From Ulota crispa (lineage: Eukaryota > Streptophyta > Bryopsida > Orthotrichales > Orthotrichaceae): a DNA stretch of 64,000 bases. The translations under genes were made by a program, and so were the position numbers. A model generated the notes under the pieces. It saw only the letters and a program-made list of their open reading frames with translations. It made no database searches and was not told the origin of the DNA. Each line of letters begins with the position of its first letter. Position 1 is the first letter of the stretch. Shown piece after piece: positions 33,534-46,502 of the stretch. The stretch spans positions 4,666,727 to 4,730,726 of the forward strand of contig OY987245.1 of assembly GCA_963920765.1 (NCBI GenBank), in the 5' to 3' direction.

Positions 33534-36500
33534 ATGGAGTTCCAGGATCCAAAAGCTGGCGAGCCTCCTCTGGCGGAGCTGTCAGGCATTCAATTCGGCA
33601 TTCTCAGTAAAGAGGAGATAGTATGTTTTTCCACGTGCCATGCAGTTGTCTGTATTTAGCGCCTAGATCTTGAATAGTATGTAATGTCAGCAACTCGTCG
33701 CTAGCGCTGAATTGGCACTGGAATTTTGTCGCTCTCTTGGAGGTCCAGAACCATACTTTATGGCAATGGTCTGAGAACTGCAGACTCTGTCATATCTTTC
33801 CCTGAGAGATTGTAATACGATAATAAAGAAATTACATTGTCGATAGGTACTTGTTTTCCAGAACGTTCTCCTCTCGTGCCCTTAGCGATGTGTCTATTTA
33901 GCGGTTGCAGAGACTGATAGAAGTTCTGAGACAATGTACGTGTACTTTGCACATAACGCGCTTGCAGCAGAAGTTTTTTATTTACCTTTTCTGTTGTATT
34001 GAGCTTTTGCATGTGACATCGCACTTGCAGTTAAAATTTTCCGTCTATGAGGAAACTGAGACCATCAACAATGCCAAGGATCTCTGGGACAATCGCCTTG
34101 GTGTCTTCAATCTCGCGGGGAATGACAATCACTGTGGCACCTGCGGCGCCACAAATGCTAGCGCTTGTGACGGTATGCAATCATAAATGCGTAGTTTCTG
34201 TTATTCGAGAGAAAGAACAGTTGAATTAATTGAGCACCCTGGAAAACCTGACATCTATTGATCCAGTTAGTCTTGCACGTTTTTTGGTTCCAGCTTGCAA
34301 TGGCTACCTTGATACTGGTCTTAACTTACCTTGTGAAGCTCACAGTCATACTACTTGAATGGTTATTTTTGTCTGTATTGTTTCAGGGCATTTTGGACAC
34401 ATCAATCTTCCGCTCGCTATCTATCATCCTCTTCACATTCGCTATTTGAGGAACTTGCTGAGTCGAATATGCCTTGTATGTCATAGATTCAAAGGACGGA
34501 AGGTGTGATTCTTGTGCCTCGATTGCATTGTAAACATCAGCACCGACAGAGGATTGGTTGGTCGGTTCTGATGTTTACATTGTTGACGTGCTTCATTTAT
34601 CTTATCAGCCTGTTTCACAAGTATTCTAACCTCCACACATTAGATTTTTTGCGCAGCTTCTGTGATGTATAAGGCCGAGCGTTTATCTAAATGCAAGTTC
34701 AACAATTGCAGGAGGTCAAGAAAGGTACCTTTGAAGATGAAGCTACTTGGATGGAGATTAAAAGGCTGATAGAATACCGTGAATCTTCAAATGGAAGTGA
34801 CTGTGAAACAGAGGTTGCCGCTCAGAGCATTGAATTCAGTATTAAAACATCAAGCATGCAAGAGAATACGTTCACGAGCAAATCTACTTACGCTTCAGGA
34901 AAGCTAGACAGCATACCACAGTCTATCAAGCCTATAACCATGGAGATGCAAACCAAGCACATAGCTGCATATATTGGCAGGAAGGGCTGTGTCCTGCCTA
35001 GCCCTATTGATATTTCAGATGACGATTCTCCTAGATGTGCAGCTACTAAAAAAACCGCAGACAAATCTAAGAATCTTCAACCGGTGAGTGCCAAAGACAT
35101 TCTTAAGGGTATGCTTTGTGGAATTGCAGGAACTAGGAATCTTTAACCCTCGGATGCAGTTGAATGAACTGGTGAACAGTTATGACTTTCGTGATTTGAA
35201 GCGAGGTTATCTTAAGACAGTTCTGCTTACCTTCCAGGTCAAGATTTCTACAAATTCCAAATGCGCGGGAGGATTGGGGGATGAAGTGGATTCCAGTGAA
35301 TCTTCCGACGACGAAGAGGGCTGCAAGTACTGCGGAGTAAGTTCACTTTGAATTTTCCCTCTTTGACTGAAAATTTCCTGGTATTCGGTTTTTTGATCGG
35401 CAGCGACTTGCGCTGATCTTTCACTAATTTAGCCGTTTACCCGAGCCCGCTAAGTACCCTGTTCCGATTCTGTATCTAATTTATTATTTAGTTTCCTTTC
35501 TGGCAGTCATGAAGCTAACACGAAACACTGATGGTAATGTGACATTGCAGTCGAAACTTACGAAGCGTGATGAACGATATCCAAATCTAGTAGTGCGTTT
35601 GTCCAAGATCAAAGACAATGCCTACGAAACAATTGAAATGAAAGCTGATGGAAAGGAAGAAAAAATACCACTGGACTATTGGAGTTTCGTTAAAGGACAC
35701 GCAGGGGGATGTAAGAACACCAGGCCCCTGTTACCTTTTGAGGTATCTTCTTTCGCTCATCTGTTACTTGTTTAAGTGAAAAATATAAGCTGATTTGTTC
35801 TCAACTTTGTGCCACAACTCTGATAAACATAATGAATGAACCTATGTGGGCAAAGAGTGGACATTGGATTTTGAGTTTTGGTGACGTACGTTTAATACTG
35901 ACTGATGCTGTTCCCCTTTCTCTAATTTAGGTCAGTTTATTCCATTTGTTGTCATTGAATTCAGGCCTTCAATATTCTGAAGTCTTTGTCGAAAAAGGTG
36001 ATACGGAAATTAGGCATGCATGAGCTCCTTGCACGGCCCGAGTCTCTTATTATGGAAACTCTTCCTTTGCCACCTAGTGCATCTCGAATCATTGAATTGG
36101 ATTTTGGCTCGTCCTTACCGAGAGCTCAAACGGTAGGCAAACACCTCTTTACATCCATTCTCAGGTTATTCAGGACGTATGTAGAATTCAGAATAGCTCA
36201 CGTAGGGAAACAGATGCCGCTTTCATGTGCGCACTTTGTGGTGTCCTCTTATCTCTACCATTTTCTTTATATTTTGTACATCTTATCATGTTGAGATTTA
36301 ACCCTTTGCTCAATGTTTAAATTCATGTTTGATTTTTCATTATTAATTTTCAGTGGTACATGAAACCGTGAGACAATCTGGAAACTCAATCACTTCTTTT
36401 TGGAGGTGTGTAAACAGGATAGGCAACACGTGCACCTCCGACGTCTGGCGACTGAAATCAAGCAATGCCGAAATTCATTAACTGACAAGCTAAATTTTGC

Positions 36501-39500
36501 GGGATACAATAATGGCGTCATGGAGCTACAAAGTATAGCTTCTGACTATCTAACAGGTAGCAAGGTATGATAATTGTGACCACACAGCATTTTGTTGAAT
36601 GTCGTAGATGCTTTGACTTGTCATTTCAGCAATTGAAGCTGATAACAATTTCTGCCTTGCACAACCTTGCTCAAATGTGGTTTCCTTCTGCAGTGGGAGC
36701 ATGGTTTGAAACCGAAGACATATACCGCGGTCAAAAACGATGTAGAAAAAGAGGACAAGTTAATGAAGGGTCACATTTTAGCAAAAACAAACAACTCCTC
36801 TGCACGAATGGTCGTTGTTGGTGACCCCTCCATCAAGCTTGAAGAACTATTGCTTCCGCTTTTCTTGGTCGAACACTTGACTATCCCGGAAAACGTCACA
36901 TCATTAAACATTGACCGTTTGCAGCAAAGCGTAGACAATGGTCCTCGTGCAAACCTATTACGAACTGGAGCTGTCTATCTTGATAAGCCAGGAATAGGAC
37001 GAGTCCAACTTACTGCCAGTAGACTGAGAAGAACAATTCTTGAGATTGGAGACACCGTTCACCGCCACTTAAGAAACGGTGATCTGGTAATTGTGAACAG
37101 ACCACCGTCACTGTCGAAACATTCGATTATGGCTATGCAAGTACGTCTTCACCGTGGCTGTTCATTGAGCATCAACCCTCTGATATGTGCATCATTTCAA
37201 GCGGACTTTGATGGTGATTGCATGCACCTGTTCGTGCCCCAATCATCTGAGGCACTTGCCGAAGTTCATGGACTCATGTCTGTGTCCGACCAGTTGATAA
37301 ATCCCCAAGGTGGTCAGTCAAACAATGCCTTGGCTGAGGATAGCCGGCTGGGTGCATACTTGATAAGTAGTTCGTGTTTATTCCTGGAGAAGACGGAAAT
37401 GAGCCAGCTTACAAGCTCAAGCGTCGTATCACTACCTATCCCTGCCATATTAAAATCCCCAAAGCTCAACAAGCCTCTTTGGACGGGTCAACAGTTGTTT
37501 AGCACGGTACTCCCGAAAGGGATTTGTTACAGAGCGACTGAGAAGTTCAGTACCGATGTCCTGAAGGGCATTTTCATACAAGACGGTGAGCTCCTTGTCT
37601 GCGATGGAAGTTCTATCTGGTTGGGAAATTCAGCTGACTCTCTCACAACAGTCATCAGTAAGAGTCAGGGCCCAGCTACAGCACTTGCGTACCTAAACCG
37701 TGCTCAAGAACTTGCGAATTTATACCTCGGAGATCGTGGTTTCAGTGTTGGGCTACATGACTTCCAGCTAACGAGAAATCGAAGTCACTTGTTGAAAAGG
37801 AGGCTTGAAGAAGTGGCAAGAGCAAATCGGGAAGCTTTGATGCAGTCGCTTCTAGCAGATGAGCACGTTCAGAGGGAAGAACTCAAGAAGAATCCAATAT
37901 GTAAGAGAGGTATTTCGGTTGAAACGGAATGTCACAAAAGCAAGGGGTTATATCTAGGGACTGCTGGGATTGTCAAGGGAGTGGAAGGTTTGGACAAGGT
38001 TGCCATTGAAAGGTTCCAATCGAAATTTGGTCAAACTACCAATCGTTTGGCAAAGGATTATTGTAAAAAAGTAAACCCACTTCTTGTGATGATCAAAGCA
38101 GGAAGCAAAGGATCAATGAGCAAGTTAAATCAACAAGCGATTAGTCTTGGGCTCCAGCTTTACAAGGGGGAACACCTCATTCCTTGGAGTATTCAAGATC
38201 TTTGTCAGAAACAATTGACTGACTTGTCAAGTTTAAAAGCAGTTGATTTGTTACAATTTGAAAAAGGATCACCGCTGGTGAACTTGCCAGGATATTGGGA
38301 ATCGAGAGGGATCATAACTAGCTCATATTTGGATGGCTTATCGCCACTCCAGTTCTTTACGCATACTATAGCATCCCGGTATGGTTTGATGCGAGCGAAG
38401 GTTGAGCAACCCAACCTGCTGCTAAAGCGTCTGCTACTGTTCCTGCGCGATCTGTATGTTGGATATGATGGTTCTGTTCGGAGCTTAGAGGGCCAGCAAA
38501 TTGTTCAATATGAGTATGGCGGCTTGCTAGAGATGGAAGAGAAGAGGTGTGCATCCAGACCTGAGAAAAACGTCACTGATTGGTGTGAAGCTGGAGAAGC
38601 TGTAGGTATATTAGCCGCTACTGCAATAACGGAGCCTCTCTACCAACTAAAGTTGGACTCGCCAAATATGATTGGGGCAAAGGCAATTGGACCGCTGGAG
38701 CTTATCAATGTAAGTATCTATTCTATTGAAATCAATTTGTTCTTTAAACAGCTAATGGTTTGTGATGAAGCAATACGACTTCTTGACTAGGAGGCCAATG
38801 ACTTTGGTCTTGGTAGCCGTTGATACGCTCCTCGCGAGGAGAGGTGCATGGAGGTGGTTTCATACGATTTGGACCAACCTTGCTTGAGATATTGAATTCC
38901 AAAATATACTTGTTTGTCAAAATTATTAATTTAAGCAGAAAAGACAAAGAGAAAGTAAACATGATATGATCGCTTTTTGGGCTGCCTAGCTGTGGCAACA
39001 ACACAATCCGTCATAGGTTTCGACTATGGTCTTTTTCTGTAACTGTTGAGTGTTGGCAGCTGATTGCAAAATTTTCGCTCTCTCTACTATGCAAGAGGAT
39101 CGTCTTTAGATTTTCCTTAGTTGTGAACAGTCCATGTGAAGGTACGATCAGAAAGCCCAGGTGATATTATGTTAGATTTTATACAAACTGTCCCAACAGG
39201 ACATTGCTTGTTCACAAGGGAAAAATCACGGACTTGGACAAACTAAGTAAACAATGTATGCGTATGAATACATCATGTGCCTGACTCTACCTTGCTGTCT
39301 GTCAATGCTAGGAAACTTTGAGTTCAAGCAAAATTGTAAAGCTTATTGACAGGCGAATCCTCTTAAGAATGCCTTCTGCTCTGAGAGATAGACGTCATGG
39401 CCAGGAAAAAGGAGCCACAAGGATCCAACAATATCTGAAGCCAGTGTCGTTGGATATGGTAGCATCGACCACTATGATTGAGTATGTGCTACTAACAATT

Positions 39501-42500
39501 CCTTGCTTGAAGTCCTCATTGGAGGACTTTTGAACAATTGGACCACTAGTAACAATTTATAACATCTTCTGTACAGGTTTCCTCTCTTTCGAGTGTCAGT
39601 TGAAATGATATAGCTAGGCTTTAAATATGATATCTAGCTTCGGGTGGTACGAATTCTAAAATTTTCTGCCACATGCTCTTTACGTGTGGTAGGTATAGAA
39701 AAACTCAAAATGAAGTTGAAGAGGGTGGGAGAAAATCACCATGGGTTGGCCACATTCGACTCAATGTGGTAAGCGTTTTTCATTCACTGAGTTTTATAAG
39801 CCACTTCTGAACACCACATTGGGTCACATGTGCCTTATGAGTTTGCTGACTCTGACATTGAATTTTTTGTGGTGACATCTGAACAGGAAAAAATGAAATC
39901 TCACCAAGTAATGTTGAGGGAGACATTAAAAATCCTGGAGAATAATTACTCAAAATGCACATTCTCTGCCAGGTCTGATGGTGATATCATGCATTTAAAT
40001 TTGTTAATACTCTTTCGATACAACAACGCTTCCTTATGTATGCTAGATGATTCAATCAAATTCTCGTATGTATTGATCATAGTTATGGTCCGTGTTACAG
40101 CACTAGGTGTCATTTTGGATCGTCTTCTGCCAGTCAAGAGGAGCAGAGGCCGTGCATTCATTTCTTCATGGAAGTTCCGTCTTGGGTTGCGACACTTGAT
40201 GACAATGAGTATGAATCGTTCTCGTCGAGTTTGCTAGAGGCAATGAAGGGATCGGTTATACCGACCCTTCTAGGCACAAACATAAAAGGTACAATCCCTC
40301 AAAATCCAGTTTTTGTTATCTCACGTTCCCTAGGCAAGGACATCGAACGAATTCTCATGTTGTGATCGATCTTCACATGGATATACAGCTTGAAGAAGAA
40401 TTGGGTTACGAACTGCTCTCGTTCCTGGGCTTTTGAATATTATTTTGCATTAAAGGTCACGACAATAGGATGTCTGAAATGCAGGCGATGAAAGGATCGA
40501 GTCCTTTGATGTTGTGTGGGAGGAAAAGAATTGGAGCCCTAGATGCGCAAATGAGGCATTTTCTAGAAAATCTTGCAAGCGTGGAATTGGGGAACTAGTG
40601 GTCGAGGTAACTGTGAAGGCGAAATACTGCAAAGGCCGGGGCAAGGCGTGGGAAATTATTACCATGGCCTGCCTCCCAATCATGCAACTATTGGATTGGC
40701 AGCGATGCATGCCCTACAGTATCAAGGAAATAAACCATGTTTTTGGGCTGGAGGCAGCCAAAGGAGTCATGTTGCAGGTGATGTCGTGATCAATTCCTGA
40801 TGATATTAGTTCCAACACAGGTTTTCTTGTTAGAAAGTTCTCTGTTTCATTCCACAAATTCAGGGTTTCTTGAATATGCATTTAAGGTCCGAACCAGTAC
40901 TTAAACCTCTCATCTTTGATTCAGAGACTTGAGTTGGCAGTCGAAGGAATGGGGAAAGGTGTGAATTTGGAGCATCTAGAATTGATCTCGGATAGTATGT
41001 TGACCTCTGGGGCGGTCAGTGGAGCATCCATGTTAGGTTACAAAGATTTATGCAAAGCTTCATCTCGGTCCACACCGTTCTTCAATGCTGCATTTCAGGT
41101 TCGTGTTCTTTCACTTCCTTCTTTCATCATCTCTTCTTGTGACAAGCAGGTATGCTGGCACCTTGTCACTTATAATTATGCGAGGTTATGCACAGTTATG
41201 ATGTTCCGTATAGACAAGAATGCAGGGATGTTTCTTCATATAGCTATCTGGCGCTAGCCTTATCTTCTCTTGGCTTCTGAATGCGCAGAATGCCAAGAAC
41301 TCTTTTATTCTCGCAGGACGGCAAGGGGCCTATGAAACTATTGATGGAGCTCTAAGTTCAAGCGTGTGGGGAAGGGCTACTTCGCTGGGCACAGGCTCGA
41401 ATTTTGACATATTTTGGCAGCCGGCGAAGGTAATGTTGCTGGCCTATCTCAAACTTAATATTTCCAAGTGCATTTCTTTTTGGTTGACCAGCTAAGATTT
41501 AGCTTGTGAACCGAGCCTTGCCTTCTCTGTGTAAATACTGTTATAGTATGTGATTTTGTGTATCATTGGCTTGAGAATTGCAGGCGGTAAAAGAGCCTCT
41601 AGATGTTATACATAAAGGAGGTGATATTCACCAGCTTATTGCGAAGTTACCACCACCTGAACCAGTTCCTATTCGGAATAGTCTTACTAAACCACAGAGC
41701 AAAACCCCAGCTATGGCCTTTGGATACCCTATGCATCGACTTAAAGATTCATTTCCTCATGTTAGAGATCATGATGGAAGAAGATTTACTGGTAACAGCG
41801 ATGATCGACGGCTTCAACATTTGACTAGGCATGTGGAAAATTCTTTCGCACGCAGTAAGGTCTCATCTCTGCCAGCAACGGCAGGAGCTAAAGGCATACT
41901 TGGTGACGGGAGGAGTATAAAACTATCTCGGCCAGAAAGGGCAGGGGCCAACCGCGAAGTGTGTGATAGGAGGAATATAAAACCGTCTCAACCAACAGTG
42001 GCAGGGGCTAAAAGGGTACTTGGTGATTTTAGTAGTAAAAAATATTCTGACTTGGACGATGGAAATAAGCACTTGTATCGTGGTCATCAAAAGTCAACTA
42101 CGCGGGTTAAGATGGCCGCAATGGTCGGTCAGGACACTCGAGAACATGAGAATGCTACAAAGGTACTAGCAGAAGGTAATCCTGGTGAAGGAGTATCTTC
42201 TATCTGCATAGATGAGGATTCTGATGATGGATTCAATCGAAATCGAGAGCAGGGTAGAAAGGCACGTAGGCTGCGGCGCATGAGACCGTCAAGTGATGAC
42301 TTTGATCAGGTTGGCAACAATTTCGAACGAGAAAAGCACGCTTCTTATCCCGTGAAACTGCCGGATTCCGTCGGAGAAGCAGCGGGTGATCCCGGGGCTA
42401 ATGGGCTTGAAGATAGCTCATCCTTCCATACACCAAATGAGACCTTAGATCAATCTCTTAGTGCAAGCTCCAGCCCCTCCTCAACTTTTAGAAGGGATCT

Positions 42501-44319
42501 AGTTATTCCGCCTCTCTCTTTGGATTTTCATGCCTCAGAAGGCGATCAGATGAGCGGTATTGGTCAACCTCCACTGCAGACTCCAACTAATGTAGTGATG
42601 AGGTCTGAATCATGTGCAACTAGACAACCTTCTTGCAGAGTTGATCCTCTGGAGTCACCAGACGCAGTTGGTAGCGGCTCTGCATCTCCCAGTGCTAAGA
42701 GATCAAGGGATCAGGGTCCAAGACATCAATTACACTATTCAATCAGGACAGAGAGATTGAGAGCGTCTGAGGATGGGGCAAAGGATGCCTTGGAGCGTCG
42801 CAAAGAGGAGCAAAAAGGCGAGTGGGAAAGATTACTGCAGTTGTCTAAAGCTGTACAGTACATCCTGCATAAAAAGTAAACACGCATACCTGTTTTCTTT
42901 GCATTCCTCTATATGTTTGTCATGAATCCTTGGTCATCTGTTGCTCCAACTGGCCAGTCTTTTGGTTGCGATTCCAACATCCAGTATTGTTGTTAGGGTA
43001 GTGGTTGTGACATCTAAAAATAGACCGACAACGGATGTAAACTTAGCTTGTTACTAACAAAAAGTCCCCATATCGATGAGCTAGGTATGAAGCCAGCGAA
43101 AGTCTCGAATATAAGGATCAGAAGCTGATCATGGAAAAGCTCTTACCATACCATCCTGACTATGCCCAGAAGGTTGGATGTGGTGTAAAATGTATCAAGG
43201 TGAGCCGCTCTTTTGCTGTGTCAGCTTTCTTCTGTTACCGTCGAAAGCTGCGTCATCTGCAGAAGCTTTCAAGATATTGTTTCTATGAGAGAGCACTGAT
43301 CAGTTGTCCTTCTGTGAATCCGCCATGTTGTGTGCTCATTACATTTTTCTCAACATGTGTTTCGTTAATTGACGGGTGACCCTCCTATCTTCTAATATCA
43401 ATCACTAATGAAATTTAGAAATAAGAATTTCCTTTGTTTTTGAAGTGAAGCTCTCTACTCTCACTTCCAGCAGGCCTCTTGTTTGAATTGTAAAGCACCG
43501 TTATTTTATTTTTCCAAATTCTTTCAATTTTTTGCTTAGTTGAAAGAAGTGGTAATTATGGGTGCTCGCATATTAGAAACAAGGGAGAATTTCATGGATA
43601 CCCCTGAAGTTTGCAATAACTTCATAGATACCCCTGCTTTTTCAGAAATTTCACAGATACCCTTGGACCAAAATTTTCAAGCGTTTTTTTGTTGTGCATG
43701 CCACTTCCTTTCTTCCTTTGTGCGTACACATAACAAGAAAGAAGTAGTGTGCGCACAAAGGGAGAAGGGAAGTGGCATGCACAACAAAAAAAACGCTTGA
43801 AAATTTTGGTCCAAGGGTAAATGTGAAATTTCCAAAAATGCAGGGGTATCTATGAAATTATTGCAAAGTTCAGGGGTATCCATGAAATTTTCCCTAGAAA
43901 CAATTCAACATTTAGACATCAGCTAACACTGCATCTGGATGGCTCAAATATGGCAGGTGGATCATCATGAAAGCCACTCTGACTCGCGCTGCTTCTTTGT
44001 GGTCCGCCTTGATGAAACGGTATGCGACTTCTCATTTCGGAAGTGCATCAAAGGCTATGCCAATGCAAAGAGCCCTGCCTTGGCGATGCAATACGATCAC
44101 GAAGTTCTGTTCAAATACGAGCGTGAGAACTGTTCTGACTTGGATATGCCCTACTCTCCTGATTTATACCCAGACTCACCTAACGTCCACCAGCAGCTTA
44201 CTCGTGATCAGATTCCGCTTGCGGAACCCACTAAAGGTGACTGCATTGGATCAAAACTGAGTGATTCCAAACATGAGGAGAGCTCGTGTGAAACGTCGGA
44301 GCTCAAGCCAGGACTGTAA
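33534..44319 (+). CDS. NRPD1: RNA polymerase IV largest subunit
   Basis: Nineteen exons: 33534-33620, 34031-34172, 34387-34502, 34712-35083, 35238-35336, 35551-35742, 35965-36132, 36373-36564, 36694-38709, 39312-39481, 39693-39768, 39887-39972, 40101-40288, 40485-40777, 40925-41098, 41289-41429, 41584-42875, 43085-43199, 43957-44319; 2,093 codons in frame. Pol IV makes the transcripts copied by RDR2 and diced to 24-nt siRNAs for RNA-directed DNA methylation. Seen: zinc motif Cys64, Cys67, Cys75, His78, Cys105, Cys108; MVVVGDPSIKLEE; the metal-A motif DFDGD (about 627-631); SKGSMSKL; a degenerate trigger-loop region (GEAVGILAATAITEP, without the Pol II TLNTFH); and a C-terminal DeCL domain (DSRCFFVV...DFSFRKC). 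VVVGDPS and the DeCL linker favour NRPD1 over NRPE1. It is much longer than Arabidopsis NRPD1 (about 1,450) because of exons 4 and 17. The start follows an in-frame stop at 33519. The exon 8 acceptor is weak. Confidence 0.93.
41881..42060 (+). repeat. three 60-bp in-frame repeats in NRPD1 exon 17
   Basis: Three consecutive 20-residue units, each beginning AGA (41881, 41941, 42001): AGAKGILGDGRSIK, AGANREVCDRRNIK, AGAKRVLGDFSSKK. They lie in a disordered, charged linker between the catalytic body and the DeCL domain. Confidence 0.9.
43583..43894. mobile_element. 312-bp MULE-like hairpin MITE in the last NRPD1 intron
   Basis: TAGAAACAA flanks it exactly (43574-43582, 43895-43903), a 9-bp duplication typical of Mutator-like elements. 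The ends GGGAGAATTTCATGGATACC and its complement continue into arms of about 150 bp, so the whole element folds back. It lies between exons 18 and 19, which together encode the DeCL domain. Confidence 0.88.
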
Positions 44320-45359
44320 AGCACATAACTGAGCAGTGAGAGAGCAAATGACCATTCCATCCCTGAGACTGTTTCATGTGAGTAACTTTTTTCTAGTTTT
44401 GAGCGAAGATAATTTTCACGTCAAGGATTGTATAGAGTTTAATCCTAAGATTCTATGCCATGCAAAGGGAAGTTTGAACTCACAGATGTCTGTGGTGATG
44501 CAGATTGCGGTCTATTTGCACGCGAACGATGTCCTCAGAAACTCTGAAGTGCCCGGTTGTGCTTCTGTGTAGCAATTTCGTACATTTTTTGTGGATGGCT
44601 TGTGCCGCCAATGTGGACGAGCTTCAAATTGGAATCATTTTCAGTTAGCCATAGCTTTTGATTAAGTCAGTTAATCAGCCCTTAAAGGGGACTGAATTTT
44701 CAGGGGATTTTTTACTTTTGGGCAGGTCCTCCCAGGAACAATATCTGTCGGATTTTTTTCGGGTCTCTGTGAACTTTGGATTGAACATTTTTTCACTTCT
44801 GGTTGGCCTTAGATTTTGTGACAAGACCAGCCATTGAAAGGCATGGCCAACAACAGAACGTTGCTCTGCCTCGCATGACTACAAAAAGGTGCCTTCTCCT
44901 AAACCAAATCTAAATTCTAGATACCACAAAAACTAAAGCAATACAAGCTAACACTCTTCAATGCAATGCCTCTAATTCACACCAATCTATAAATGTGCAA
45001 TAGCTTAGCAAAATCAAATTGCAATTCGCACTAATTCTTCTATTGCTTTTCCACAAATGAGATGTACATTAACTAACATGTACTATCCATATCTCATTTA
45101 CTACTACAAGTAAAATTAGAGTCCACTACTACAGACGAGCAGCTTACATTCTAGGGAGTGATGAAGAAATAAGCTCCACCCCCATTGTACAGTACACATC
45201 AACAACATTTGGCTGGCTGTAATACAATTCATGGGTATCAAACAACGCGGACAGACATTAACCATCACAAAGACAGAAAATGGGTCAGGCTATATCTGTA
45301 AATTGTTTGAATCTGGAATTATAAATGAGCATACCCTGTTATCTTGAGTGATAATGCTT
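44320..45359. other. 3' flank of NRPD1
   Basis: No gene seen. A CAGCCCTTAAAGGGG word near 44686 resembles a TTAA-element end, but no partner was found. Confidence 0.4.
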
Positions 45360-45368
45360 TTGTATGAA

Positions 45369-46493
45369 GGGAAATTTTGATGGATACCCCTAAAATTTGC
45401 AATATTTGAATAGATACCCCTGGTTTTTCTGAAATTTCTGAAATTGCACAATTATCTTTGACACCTCAAAGGAGCATCTTAACCCCTGAGCGCCCCAGCG
45501 CTCCATATATCGCCTCCTATTATTTTCAATCCCTGTTTTGAGGGACTAGATCTAACTTTTTGGTCTTACTTTACACTGCAATTATGAAGGCATTCAAGTT
45601 GTCCATGCCAATGGAGTAATGGCAAGGAAAGCCAAATGTTGTACAAGTGCTACAAGAGATTTGATTGGGTGAAAACATCATATGGGGAGTGGTGGCACCG
45701 TACGAGGCGTGCTGGCAAGCAGCGTTTTACAGGCTACAACCGGTCAATATCCCTTGCAAGCTTCCTTGTGTAAGCTTTGTGGTAGCGGGAAAGTTGTTGG
45801 CAAGGGTTCAAGCATGTTCTAGACCCTTATTATGGCAACCGTCACCAATTATGCCAATCATTGTTTTCCATGTAATAGCAATTTGAAGCCCTAAAACTTG
45901 ACATAAAAAGAACTCCAATCTTCAATAATTTACAAGTGTGTGCGTTCACATCTAATCTTGCTACTCACAAAATTTGAGATGAATTTGGGGCTTGTAGAAT
46001 TTTGTAAAAATCATCAAATAGCAACTACCTACCAAAAAATGAGGTTTTGTTATCACATGTTGTTTGATCAAATGTTATAATCTCCCATCCCCCGCGGTAA
46101 AATGTTCCCAAACTTTGCAAACCATTTTCTAAGTAGGTGCTCCAATACTTTCAATGGTCACTTTTTGTGAATCATCCAATTGACCGAGATACAATGCATC
46201 AAAGTGGACGGTCTCCAAAAACCCTGATTTTTGTGAAAATGGCATGGGTGCTCAAGGGTTAAGATAGTTTATACAAGTATTATTTTCAAATCTTTTGTTC
46301 CATCTTAGTGTGTTCCTTTGCTTCACATAATTTTGTCTATGGTATGTATTCATCAAGGCATTTATTGTAAGATCTAGAAACAATGATTTTGAAAAAGAAA
46401 AATAGCTATGTCAAGGATATTTGTGTATTTTTTGAAAACCAAGGGTATTTGTACAAATATTGCAAATTTTAGGGGTATCCATCAAAGTTTCTC
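45369..46493. mobile_element. MULE-like MITE, split by a TTAA-type element
   Basis: Ends GGGAAATTTTGATGGATACC and GGTATCCATCAAAGTTTCTC, same family as 43583-43894. Flanks TTGTATGAA (45360-45368) and TTGTATAAA (46494-46502) agree in 8 of 9 bases. The middle is occupied by the element at 45483-46258. Confidence 0.75.
45483..46258. mobile_element. 776-bp TTAA-flanked element nested in a MULE-like MITE
   Basis: Ends CCCCTGAGCGCCCC and GGGTGCTCAAGGG, with exact TTAA on both sides (45479-45482, 46259-46262). Its target was the older MITE at 45369-46493. A 73-codon frame inside is not supported as a gene. Confidence 0.8.
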
Positions 46494-46502
46494 TTGTATA
46501 AA

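Noticed and set aside
39830-40237. 135-codon open frame in the NRPD1 region
   Set aside because: It includes exon 39887-39972 but otherwise reads through flanking introns; the spliced model keeps family similarity.
43540-43883. Open frames of similar sequence on both strands in the last NRPD1 intron
   Set aside because: Both come from the two arms of the hairpin MITE; the similarity is that of an inverted repeat, not of a protein.
33534-44319. Calling the gene NRPE1 (Pol V largest subunit)
   Set aside because: The long tail suggested Pol V, but it lacks WG/GW repeats. VVVGDPSIKLEE and the motif spacing in the core match NRPD1 better from memory.
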